From NCBI GenBank assembly GCA_964441535.1, contig CAYTXQ010000013.1:1-19057 (forward strand): DNA of 19,057 bases, written 5' to 3'. Below, one piece after another: positions 11,575 to 19,057 of the stretch. The notes under the pieces were generated by a model. The model was not told where the DNA came from. It searched no databases and worked only from the letters and a program-made list of their open reading frames with translations. Both the position numbers and the translations under genes were made by a program. This DNA is from CAYNLX01 sp964441535 (GTDB lineage Bacteria > Bacillota_I > Bacilli_A > RF39 > UBA660). Numbering within the stretch: position 1 is the stretch's first letter; the number at the start of each line of letters is the position of its first letter.

Positions 11575-12486
11575 ATGGATAATAAACCTTTTGATAGTTT
11601 AAAAAAGAATTTTAATGAGAACAGACTATCTCATGCTTTTTTAATTGAAACAAACAACATAGAACTTTGTTATTCAGATTTAAAAGAATTTATAAAGGAA
11701 ATAAATTGTAGCAAAAAGTTTATTAGCAATTGTTCTGAAGAATGTAATATATGTCATTTAATAGATAATAATAATTTACCGAGTTTAATTACTATATGGC
11801 CTGATGGAGCAAATATAAAGAAAGAACAGTTATATGAAGTAATGGATAGATTTAAGTTTAGTCCCATATATACCAAGAGAAATATATATGTAGTTTGCGA
11901 TGCAGAAAAAATGAATGACTCTGCTTCTAATACAATACTTAAATTTTTGGAAGAGCCAGAAGATGATATTTTAGGATTTTTTATAGTAACTAATTCAGAA
12001 AATATAATTTCTACGATAAAAAGTAGATGTCAAATTATAAAATGTGTTTATGAGAACTTAAATATAAAGCAAAAATTGGATTTATCAGATGATGAATATT
12101 TAGAATTAACTGATTTTATAAAAGAGTATTTGAAAACAATATTTCTTTCAAAAGAAGAAAATTTGATTTATAATAGTGTTGCTTTCGATAAATATTTAAA
12201 TAAAGAAACCGAAGGAACTTCTTATAATGAAAGCAGGAGAAAACTAGAGAAACTATTCCAAATTATGTTAGAAATTTTTAATAACCAGATATTTTGTTAC
12301 TATGACAACGAATATGATAAAGATCTTTTTGAAGAATTTGAAAAATATTTTAAGGATAGAAATATAAAAAAAATTGTTGAAATTTCTAAAGTAATAGCAT
12401 TTTTATTAAATAATTTAAATGGAAATAGTAATTTGCGATTATTATTGGATAGATTTGCGATAGAGATTGGAGGAAAAAATGAGTAA
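11575..12486 (+). CDS. holB: DNA polymerase III delta' subunit
   Basis: HolB is the stator subunit of the clamp loader, partner of DnaX. The 303 residues are near the usual 320. Seen: N-terminal FDSLKKNFNENRLSHAFLIET, where the Walker A loop is absent as expected for delta'; cysteines C45, C53, C57 and C60 in a zinc-binding arrangement; the pseudo-Walker B region NIYVVCDAEKMNDSASNTILKFLEEPEDD; and the SRC motif at 150-152, which supplies the arginine finger to DnaX. ATG 11575 follows GGAGG (11566-11570). It overlaps ricT by 8 bases. Thymidylate kinase, commonly just upstream in Bacilli, is not present. Confidence 0.93.
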   Translation: MDNKPFDSLKKNFNENRLSHAFLIETNNIELCYSDLKEFIKEINCSKKFISNCSEECNICHLIDNNNLPSLITIWPDGANIKKEQLYEVMDRFKFSPIYTKRNIYVVCDAEKMNDSASNTILKFLEEPEDDILGFFIVTNSENIISTIKSRCQIIKCVYENLNIKQKLDLSDDEYLELTDFIKEYLKTIFLSKEENLIYNSVAFDKYLNKETEGTSYNESRRKLEKLFQIMLEIFNNQIFCYYDNEYDKDLFEEFEKYFKDRNIKKIVEISKVIAFLLNNLNGNSNLRLLLDRFAIEIGGKNE

Positions 12487-13267
12487 AATATATAGTGTTG
12501 TTTTTAGAGATGGTGGAAAATCTTATTATTTTCAATCTCTAGGAAGAGAATATGATAAAAATGATTATGTAATAGTTGAAACTGAAAAGGGAACCCAATT
12601 AGGAAAAATTAATAATCAGATAGAATCAGATGACACTAATAACTATAAAACAATTTTAAGAAATGCATCTGAAGAAGATTTGAATAATCATTATAATAAT
12701 TTAAAAGAAGCAAGCATAGCTTTAAAAAGAGCTAGAAAGATAGCAGAAGAATTAAATTTAAATATGAATATTATTGATGCAAATTTTACTTTTGATAGAA
12801 ATCAATTATTATTTAACTTTATAGCGGATGAACGAGTTGATTTTAGAGAGCTTGCAAAAAGATTGGCAAATTTATATAGAACTAGAATAGAATTACGTCA
12901 GATAGGGGCAAGAGATAAAGCTAAAGAGGTTTGTGGTTTGGCATCTTGCGGAAGAACATTATGTTGTTCTACGTTTTTAAATCATATGGACTCAGTGACT
13001 ATGAATATGGCAAAAAATCAGAATATTGCATTAAATCCATCTAAAATAAATGGAGCATGTGGAAGATTAAAATGTTGTCTAACATATGAAGACGAAGAAT
13101 ATTCCAGGTGTCATAGGGGAATGCCTTCTATAGGAGAAAAAGTTCAAACTAAAGAAGGAGTTGGAGCAGTTGTTAGTATGGATATTTTAAACAGAAAGTT
13201 TAAAGTAGATTTAGGTACAGAAAGAATAGAAATAGATTTGGATAAAAATGAAAAAAATAAAAAATGA
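12479..13267 (+). CDS. ricT: RicT (YaaT), PSP1-domain regulator
   Basis: In B. subtilis, RicT with RicA and RicF forms an Fe-S complex that affects RNase Y-dependent mRNA maturation, Spo0A phosphorylation, competence and biofilm. The 262 residues are near the B. subtilis 275. Seen: N-terminal PSP1 region with VVFRDGGKSYYF, then the conserved RTRIELRQIGARDKAKEVCGLASCGRTLCC and the LNPSKINGACGRLKCCLTYE block. Cysteines C152, C157, C162, C163, C194, C199 and C200 are candidates for cluster binding. A KVQTKEGVGAVVSMD beta segment ends it. ATG 12479 follows GGAGG (12469-12473) and is preferred over TTG 12467. A comK in the same window makes a shared developmental circuit plausible. YabA, usually next, is absent. 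Confidence 0.92.
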   Translation: MSKIYSVVFRDGGKSYYFQSLGREYDKNDYVIVETEKGTQLGKINNQIESDDTNNYKTILRNASEEDLNNHYNNLKEASIALKRARKIAEELNLNMNIIDANFTFDRNQLLFNFIADERVDFRELAKRLANLYRTRIELRQIGARDKAKEVCGLASCGRTLCCSTFLNHMDSVTMNMAKNQNIALNPSKINGACGRLKCCLTYEDEEYSRCHRGMPSIGEKVQTKEGVGAVVSMDILNRKFKVDLGTERIEIDLDKNEKNKK

Positions 13268-13946
13268 TTTATTTGATTATGAAGAATTATCTATAATTCA
13301 AAATGATACTAGTTTTAAATTTTCATTAGATTCCATTCTTCTTGCTGAATTTGTTAATATACTTCCCACAACAAAGAAAATAGTTGATTTTTGTACGGGA
13401 AATGCTCCAATACCAATGATTTTGAGTACTAAAACTAATGCTGATATTATAGGAATTGAAATTCAAAAAGATATATCAGATTTAGCAAAATTAAGTATTG
13501 TAGAAAATAAATTAAGCATAGAGATAATTAATGATAATTTAAATAAAGCTTTAAATTATATTGAAGGATCAAGTGTAGATATTATCACATGTAATCCTCC
13601 TTATTTTAAATTTAACTCTTCTTCACTAACAAATAACGAAAGATCAAAAAGTATAGCAAGACACGAAATAGAAACAAATATTGATGAAATAATAGACACA
13701 GCATTTGATATATTAAAAGATCATGGGAGTTTATATTTAGTTCACCGTCCTGAAAGATTAGTTGAAATAATGGAAAAATTAAACTCAAAATCATTTGAAA
13801 TTAAAAGATTACAGTTTGTTTATTCAAAAGAAGGTAAAGATGCTATAATATTATTAATCAAAGCAACAAAGAAAGGCAAAAAAGGATTGAAAGTATTACC
13901 TCCAGTATTTATTGAAGGTCTAAAAAGTTATAAAAATATATTTTAA
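13248..13946 (+). CDS. YabB/TrmN6-like SAM-dependent methyltransferase
   Basis: The closest known relatives are B. subtilis YabB and the tRNA m6A methyltransferase TrmN6 (YfiC) of E. coli, so adenine-N6 methylation of tRNA is the likely reaction. Seen: FKFSLDSILLAEF, SAM-binding motif I IVDFCTGNAPIPMIL (45-59), the acidic motif IIGIEIQ, and the N6-amino methyltransferase catalytic NPPYF at 116-120, then HGSLYLVHRPERLVEI. The motif I glycines read CTGNAPIP rather than CTGNGxxP. The 232 residues are usual. The start overlaps the end of ricT by 20 bases with a weak ribosome site, implying coupling. Target nucleotide is inferred. Confidence 0.88.
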   Translation: MKKIKNDLFDYEELSIIQNDTSFKFSLDSILLAEFVNILPTTKKIVDFCTGNAPIPMILSTKTNADIIGIEIQKDISDLAKLSIVENKLSIEIINDNLNKALNYIEGSSVDIITCNPPYFKFNSSSLTNNERSKSIARHEIETNIDEIIDTAFDILKDHGSLYLVHRPERLVEIMEKLNSKSFEIKRLQFVYSKEGKDAIILLIKATKKGKKGLKVLPPVFIEGLKSYKNIF

Positions 13947-13959
13947 ATGGGTGATAACA

Positions 13960-14517
13960 ATGAAACTAATAGTAGGTTTGGGTAATCCTGGAAAAAATTT
14001 TGATAATACAAGACATAATGTAGGATTTATGATTTTAGATTATTATATATCAGATAAAAAATGGAAAAAAAGATTTGATTCTTTATATTATGAATTAAAA
14101 AATAAAGAAGAAAATATAATTTTCATTAAACCCCTAACATATATGAATTTATCTGGAGATAGTGTTAAAAAATTTGTAGATTATTATAAGATTGATATGA
14201 ATGATTTGTTAATAATTCATGATGATTTAGATTTAAATCTTGGAAAATATAAATTAAAAAGAGAGAGCGGTTCAGGAGGCCATAATGGAATTAATTCCAT
14301 AATAGAGTCTTTAGGAACTAATAAGTTTAATAGACTAAAAATAGGAATCTCAAATGATAAATTCATAGATGCAATAGACTATGTTATCAAAAAGTTTTCT
14401 AAAGAGGAATTAAAAAAAATAGAACTATCTATGAATAAATATAAAGAAATAATACAATATTATATTAATAATGATTTTGATAGTACAATGAATAAATATA
14501 ATACGAAGGAGGAATAA
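13960..14517 (+). CDS. pth: Peptidyl-tRNA hydrolase
   Basis: Pth recycles peptidyl-tRNA released from stalled ribosomes (SpoVC in B. subtilis). The 185 residues are standard. Catalytic and substrate residues are all visible: N10 and H19 in GLGNPG...NTRHNVGF, N63 in TYMNLSG, D88 in IIHDDLDL, and N109 in GSGGHNGI. ATG 13960 follows GGGTGAT (13949-13955), so the in-frame GTG at 13951, which is part of that site, is not the start. It lies 13 bases after the methyltransferase. Its last base is shared with the first base of the mfd start (TAATG). pth followed by mfd is the B. subtilis order, but the small gene fin between them is missing. Confidence 0.96.
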   Translation: MKLIVGLGNPGKNFDNTRHNVGFMILDYYISDKKWKKRFDSLYYELKNKEENIIFIKPLTYMNLSGDSVKKFVDYYKIDMNDLLIIHDDLDLNLGKYKLKRESGSGGHNGINSIIESLGTNKFNRLKIGISNDKFIDAIDYVIKKFSKEELKKIELSMNKYKEIIQYYINNDFDSTMNKYNTKEE

Positions 14518-17500
14518 TGAATTTAATTAGCAACAAACTTGATTTTTCAGACAACATTTCATTATCCGGTTTAACTAAAGAGTTAACCGTTTTTTATGTT
14601 GCAGAAAAATTTAATAGAAGTACTGAAAATATATTAGTTGTTGCTAATTCATTATTTGAAGCAAGTCAATATTACAAATTTTTACAAACTTACACCGATA
14701 ATGTTTATTTCTTTCCAATGGATGATTTCTTAACTTCAGTTGCTATTGCTGTTTCTCCTGAACTAAAAAGTAAACGTCTTGAAACTTTAAAAAATATTGC
14801 AGATAAAAATAAAAGTATAGTAGTTACAAACTTAACTGGTTATCTTAAATATTTATCTAATGTAAAATCTTTAGATAAAATGCATTTTAATTTAGAAAAA
14901 AAATCAAAAATAGATAGAGATAAATTATTAGAGTTATTGGATAAATTTGGTTATAGAAAAGAAAGTATTGTAACTTCTACTGGAGAATATTCTGTTAGAG
15001 GATATATAATAGATATATTTATTGTAGAAAACGAGCATCCTGTTAGAATTGAATTTTTTGGTAATGAAATAGAATCAATTAGATATTTTAATGAAGAAGA
15101 TCAAAAATCAATAAATGAAATTAGTAAAATAGAAATATTTCCTTTTGAAGAAATAGAAACTGAGCAAAAAAGTTCTTTATTAGAATATATGAATAGTCCA
15201 GTAGTAGTTTATATAAATTATAATCAAATAAAGCTGGGATATGAAAAGATGTGTGAAGAAATTTTAGAATATAATCATTCTAATAATTTTAAACAAAAGT
15301 ATATGTTTGACTTAAATGACTTAAATCCTTCTAAAGAAGTTTATTTAAATACTTTTTTAGACACGTTTAATGGAATAAAAAATATCTCTTACAACAGTCA
15401 AAGTATAATTAACTATAATTTAAATTTAGAAAAATTAAAATTAGATGTTATTGATTATATAAAAACAAAACATACAGTACTCTTTTGCTTATCAAAAGAT
15501 TCAGAGATTAAATCAATTAAAAATTTATTTGAAGATTCATCTATTGTTAATGAAAATGAAATAATTAATAATAAAGTAAATATAGTAAAAAAGAAAATAA
15601 ATCAGGGATTTATTATAGATAATATTATTGTTATATCTGAATTTGATATTGAAAATGTTAATGTTTCAAAGAATACTTTTTCAAATCCATATAAATCTGG
15701 TAGAAAAATTAAAGGTTTTTCTGACATTCACATAGGAGATTATATTGTTCACAGTATTCATGGAATAGGTATTTATAATGGAGTAATAACTCTAACTAAA
15801 AATGGAATGGAAAAGGATTATTTACAAATTAATTATTTAGGTAATGATAAAGTATATATTCCTGTTGAAAAAATTGATTCTATATATAAATATAGTAATA
15901 AAGAAGGTGTTACTCCTAAACTTAATAAATTAGGTACAACTACTTGGGAAAAAACCAAAATAGCTATAAGAAAGAAAATTAAGGATATCTCTCAGGAATT
16001 ACTTAAAATATACTCATTAAGAGAGAAAATAAAAAATCTGCCATTTAAAGACTTTGAAGAAGAAGAGATATTTGCTTCTAGTTTTATTTATACTGAAACA
16101 GATGATCAACTAAAAGCAGTAGAAGAAATTTTTAAGGACTTAAAATCAAACAAACCTATGGACAGACTTCTTTGTGGTGATGTAGGATTTGGTAAAACTG
16201 AAGTGGCTTTTAGAGCTGTTTATAAAGCAGTTCTTAATGGTTATCAAGTAGCATACTTATGTCCTACCACTGTATTATCTAAACAGCAATACAAAAATGC
16301 ATTAACAAGATTTAGTGAATTTGGAGTCAACATAGGATTATTTAATAGATTTACTACTCAAAAAGAGAAAAAAATCTTACTGGAAGGTTTAAAAACAGGA
16401 AAGATAGATTTTGTTTTGGGTACTCATAGGTTATTAAGTAAAGAAATAGAATTTAATAATTTAGGACTTCTAATAATAGATGAAGAACAAAGATTTGGAG
16501 TTAGTCATAAAGAAAAAATAAAAGAAATAAAAAGTGATGTTAATGTACTTACTTTGTCTGCTACACCAATCCCTAGAACATTAAAAATGTCTTTATCAGG
16601 TTTAAGAGATTTATCTTTAATAGAAACAGTACCAATTAATAGATATCCTATTCAAACTTATGTAGTGTCCGAAAACGATTTATTAATAAAAGATGCAATA
16701 TACAAAGAATTATCAAGAAACGGACAAATTTTTATATTATATAATCAGGTAGCATCAATAAAAGAACAACTTGCTAAAATAAAAAGATTAGTTCCTGAGG
16801 CAAGAATATGTATTGCACATGGCCAGTTAACTAAAACAGAATTAGAAAATGTAATGGAAAAGTTTGTTAATAATGAATATGATATTTTATTATGTACTAC
16901 TATTATTGAAACAGGTATAGATATTCCAAATGTAAATACTTTAATAGTTTATGATTCTGACAGATTTGGACTAAGCCAGCTGTATCAGTTAAGAGGTAGA
17001 GTTGGTAGAAGTGATAAAATAGCATATGCTTATTTACTATATAATAAAAACAAACTATTAAATGAAGTTGCAGTAAAAAGATTAGAGGCAATAAAAGAAT
17101 TTACTGAATTAGGAAGTGGTTATAGAATTGCAGCGAGAGATTTAGCCATAAGAGGAGCAGGAGATTTATTAGGAAGTGAGCAGGCTGGATTTGTATCTTC
17201 AGTAGGCTTGGATCTTTATATGAAAATGGTAGCCGATGAATTAAGGAAGTTAAATGGAACTTATATTGAGAGTGAAGAAGATAGTGACGATACATCACTT
17301 ATAAATGTCGAAACTCATATTGATGATGCCTATGTATCAGATCAAGAGATAAAAATAGAAATTCATAAAAAGATAAACAGTATAGATTCATATGATAAAT
17401 TATTGGAAGTTAAGTTGGAATTGGAAGATAGATTTGGATATCTAGACGAAAGTATATTAATTTACATGTATGAAGAATGGTTTGAAAAATTAGCTAAATT

Positions 17501-17738
17501 AATGAATATTAAAAGAGTTATTCAAACCGATAGAGAAATAGCCATAGAACTTCCTGAAGATATAACTGAAAGAATAGAAAAAGATAAATTATTTGTATTA
17601 GCTTATAAAATAAATCAAAAATTTTCTTTTAAATATATTAATAAGAAAATACAAATAAGTCTAAACATCTATAATTTAGAAAAGCATTTTATATATTATA
17701 TTGTAGATTTACTTAAACAAATAAAAGATATACTTTAG
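14517..17738 (+). CDS. mfd: Transcription-repair coupling factor Mfd
   Basis: Mfd is a DNA translocase that removes stalled RNA polymerase and recruits UvrA. At 1073 residues it is about 100 shorter than B. subtilis Mfd. Domains: UvrB-like N-terminal region (1 to about 200, with GEYSVRGYIIDIF), a divergent middle, the RNA polymerase-interacting CarD-like domain at about 400-465 (GDYIVHSIHGIGIYNGV), helicase lobe 1 with Walker A GDVGFGKTE (about 554-562), DEEQRFGV near 651 and SATPIPRTL near 680, lobe 2 with TTIIETGIDIPN and QLRGRVGRS, and the C-terminal D7 region. ATG 14517 overlaps the pth stop by one base and follows AAGGAGG (14506-14512). No convincing terminator follows. Confidence 0.96.
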   Translation: MNLISNKLDFSDNISLSGLTKELTVFYVAEKFNRSTENILVVANSLFEASQYYKFLQTYTDNVYFFPMDDFLTSVAIAVSPELKSKRLETLKNIADKNKSIVVTNLTGYLKYLSNVKSLDKMHFNLEKKSKIDRDKLLELLDKFGYRKESIVTSTGEYSVRGYIIDIFIVENEHPVRIEFFGNEIESIRYFNEEDQKSINEISKIEIFPFEEIETEQKSSLLEYMNSPVVVYINYNQIKLGYEKMCEEILEYNHSNNFKQKYMFDLNDLNPSKEVYLNTFLDTFNGIKNISYNSQSIINYNLNLEKLKLDVIDYIKTKHTVLFCLSKDSEIKSIKNLFEDSSIVNENEIINNKVNIVKKKINQGFIIDNIIVISEFDIENVNVSKNTFSNPYKSGRKIKGFSDIHIGDYIVHSIHGIGIYNGVITLTKNGMEKDYLQINYLGNDKVYIPVEKIDSIYKYSNKEGVTPKLNKLGTTTWEKTKIAIRKKIKDISQELLKIYSLREKIKNLPFKDFEEEEIFASSFIYTETDDQLKAVEEIFKDLKSNKPMDRLLCGDVGFGKTEVAFRAVYKAVLNGYQVAYLCPTTVLSKQQYKNALTRFSEFGVNIGLFNRFTTQKEKKILLEGLKTGKIDFVLGTHRLLSKEIEFNNLGLLIIDEEQRFGVSHKEKIKEIKSDVNVLTLSATPIPRTLKMSLSGLRDLSLIETVPINRYPIQTYVVSENDLLIKDAIYKELSRNGQIFILYNQVASIKEQLAKIKRLVPEARICIAHGQLTKTELENVMEKFVNNEYDILLCTTIIETGIDIPNVNTLIVYDSDRFGLSQLYQLRGRVGRSDKIAYAYLLYNKNKLLNEVAVKRLEAIKEFTELGSGYRIAARDLAIRGAGDLLGSEQAGFVSSVGLDLYMKMVADELRKLNGTYIESEEDSDDTSLINVETHIDDAYVSDQEIKIEIHKKINSIDSYDKLLEVKLELEDRFGYLDESILIYMYEEWFEKLAKLMNIKRVIQTDREIAIELPEDITERIEKDKLFVLAYKINQKFSFKYINKKIQISLNIYNLEKHFIYYIVDLLKQIKDIL

Positions 17739-17810
17739 AGTATGTTTTTTATTTGAAGTGTATATTATAACTTAAAATTAGCAAACTAAAAAAGAATGGA
17801 AGTGTGTATT

Positions 17811-18281
17811 TTGAATTCAAATTCTATAATAAGAAAAGTAGATGATTTAGGAAGAATAGTTATTCCTAAAGAATTAAGAAAGAAATTAAATATAAAAATA
17901 AACGATAATATCGAGATGTATATTGATAATAATAATATAATAATACGAAAATATTCAAAAGTGCTAAATGAGAAGGAACTATCTATTAGAATATGCTCTC
18001 TTTTGAGTGATTTAACAAATTACAATATAATAATAACTGATCGAGAAAAAGTTATAGCGTCTTCTACAGAGCAGGAAATAAGACCGTTATTCAAGGAAGT
18101 AATTGAAGTATTGCGTACGAGAAGTCCTATTTCTTTAGGCGATAAATATGTTTATCCAATTATAATAAATAGTGAAATACTTGGAACTATAACTATAATA
18201 GGAAATTTAGAGAATAAAAGTGAAATAAAACTACTTTGTGATATAATTATAAAACTTTTAGAGAATAAGATAGATTTATAA
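17811..18281 (+). CDS. spoVT: Stage V sporulation regulator SpoVT
   Basis: SpoVT is an AbrB-type transcription factor that tunes forespore sigma-G genes and spore maturation. Seen: AbrB swapped-hairpin domain SIIRKVDDLGRIVIPKELRKKLNI in the first 30 residues, nearly identical to the family, then a GAF-like domain (about 55-150) with YNIIITDREKVIASS and YVYPIIINSEILGTITIIG. Length is 156 residues from TTG 17811, versus 178 in B. subtilis. I prefer TTG 17811 because GGAAGTG (17798-17804) is a plausible ribosome site; ATG 17796 would add five residues but has no such site before it. The position after mfd matches B. subtilis. The preceding 72-bp spacer holds no clear sigma-G promoter that I can defend. 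Confidence 0.88.
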   Translation: MNSNSIIRKVDDLGRIVIPKELRKKLNIKINDNIEMYIDNNNIIIRKYSKVLNEKELSIRICSLLSDLTNYNIIITDREKVIASSTEQEIRPLFKEVIEVLRTRSPISLGDKYVYPIIINSEILGTITIIGNLENKSEIKLLCDIIIKLLENKIDL

Positions 18282-18294
18282 TATTAAATTTTTG

Positions 18295-18303
18295 TGCTAG
18301 AAT
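18295..18303 (+). promoter_or_regulatory. Putative extended -10 promoter of tatD
   Basis: TGCTAGAAT fits TGn plus a -10 with one mismatch, in the 38-bp spoVT-tatD gap. The predicted start near 18310 leaves a leader of about 10 bases beginning at the ribosome site GGTGAT. Confidence 0.4.
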
Positions 18304-18319
18304 ATATTTGGTGATTTAA

Positions 18320-19057
18320 ATGTTTACAGATACTCATGCTCATTTAGATAAAGAATACTATGATGATATTTCTAAAATAGTAGAAGAAGCTAAAAACAAT
18401 AATATTGATAGAATAATTGTATCTGGCACAAATACTAAAACTAATAAAGAAGTTTTAGATTTAGTTTCTAAATATGATAATTTATATGGATCTTTAGGTA
18501 TTCATCCAGAGGAAGTAGAAAATTATAGTTTATCAGATATAGATTATATAAAAAACAATATAAACAAAAAAATAATAGCTATTGGAGAGATAGGATTAGA
18601 TTTTTATTATTCCAAAGAAAATAAAGATAACCAAATAGATTTATTTAATATTCAATTAAAATTGGCAGAAGATTTAAATTTGCCTGTAATAATTCACAGT
18701 AGAGAAGCAACTTTAGAGACTGTTAATCAGTTAAAAAAATACAATCTTAAGGGTATAATCCATTCTTTTTCAGGTAGTTATGAAACTGCGAAAATATATA
18801 CAAGTATGGGATACTTAATAGGAATTAATGGAGTTATTACATTTAAAAATTCTAACAAAAAGGAACAGATAAAAAAGATACCTGTTGAAAATATAGTTTT
18901 AGAAACAGATTCTCCATATCTTACTCCTTCTCCTTTTAGAGGTAAAGTTAATGAACCAAAATATTTATTAGAAACTGCAAAGTTTGTAGCAGATTTATAT
19001 GGAATATCACTAGAAAAACTGGCAAAAATTACTAATGAGAATATTAATCGAATTTTT
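18320..19057 (+). CDS. tatD: TatD-family metal-dependent hydrolase (open at window end)
   Basis: TatD-family proteins are TIM-barrel metal-dependent nucleases (YabD/YcfH group); DNase activity has been reported for some. The 246 codons seen are nearly the full 255 or so, and no stop is reached before the edge. Metal ligands are visible: H6 and H8 in DTHAHLD, E90 in GEIGLD, H126 in IIHSRE, H148 in HSFSG and D197 in ETDSPYLTP, then PFRGKVNEP. ATG 18320 follows GGTGAT (18310-18315). In B. subtilis yabD lies upstream of rnmV and ksgA, so those may follow outside the window. Substrate is not determined by sequence. Confidence 0.93.
   Translation, partial: MFTDTHAHLDKEYYDDISKIVEEAKNNNIDRIIVSGTNTKTNKEVLDLVSKYDNLYGSLGIHPEEVENYSLSDIDYIKNNINKKIIAIGEIGLDFYYSKENKDNQIDLFNIQLKLAEDLNLPVIIHSREATLETVNQLKKYNLKGIIHSFSGSYETAKIYTSMGYLIGINGVITFKNSNKKEQIKKIPVENIVLETDSPYLTPSPFRGKVNEPKYLLETAKFVADLYGISLEKLAKITNENINRIF

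Noticed and set aside
17739..17810. Sigma-G promoter before spoVT or terminator after mfd.
   Set aside because: I found no convincing -35/-10 pair with the right spacing and no GC-containing hairpin followed by a T-run. The AT-rich text allows many weak matches.
1..19057. Use of genetic code 4 (TGA as Trp), as in mollicutes.
   Set aside because: recF, tadA, bofA and ricT end in TGA, and TGG encodes Trp throughout.

Overview
This is origin-proximal chromosome from a very AT-rich Firmicute, most likely a member of Bacilli. G+C looks to be roughly a quarter by eye; it was not computed. Evidence for the lineage is the dnaA-dnaN-recF-gyrB-gyrA order, the tadA/SRP RNA/dnaX-ybaB-recR-bofA-holB-ricT block, the sporulation genes bofA and spoVT, a ComK-type competence regulator, and DNA sites that match the Bacilli ParB (parS) and Noc (NBS) targets. 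Genes end in TGA and use TGG for Trp, so the standard bacterial code applies and this is not a code-4 mollicute. All genes are on the + strand, pointing away from the origin.

Layout. Positions 2-979: 3' part of dnaA. Positions 980-1089: short origin-like spacer with one perfect DnaA box joined to a 15-bp AT-only inverted repeat. Positions 1090-2208: dnaN. Positions 2303-2752: a short comK in the slot usually held by yaaA. Positions 2864-8323: recF-gyrB-gyrA operon behind an extended -10 promoter. Positions 8322-8508: a dense spacer with two perfect parS palindromes, the SRP RNA promoter and a small SRP RNA. Positions 8509-8919: tadA. Positions 8968-10404: dnaX, interrupted by a 100-N assembly gap and carrying three perfect Noc-type palindromes inside the reading frame. 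Positions 10418-13946: ybaB, recR, bofA, holB, ricT and a YabB-like methyltransferase. Positions 13960-17738: pth and mfd. Positions 17811-18281: spoVT. From 18320 to the edge: tatD, open at its 3' end.

How the genes work together. The window is a replication and genome-maintenance neighbourhood: initiator (DnaA), clamp (DnaN), clamp loader (DnaX, HolB), gyrase, recombination mediators (RecF, RecR) and transcription-coupled repair (Mfd). It also holds RNA and translation housekeeping genes (SRP RNA, TadA, Pth) and developmental regulators (ComK, RicT, BofA, SpoVT).

The most unusual content is at DNA level. Two parS sites at the gyrA 3' end double as a likely terminator and as part of the SRP RNA promoter. 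Three ATTTCCCGGGAAAT sites sit exactly 63 bp apart inside the dnaX linker, where they force a repeated Ile-Ser-Arg-Glu-Ile peptide with TCC-CGG codons. Together they look like a compact ParB/Noc loading platform built into replication and secretion genes next to the origin.
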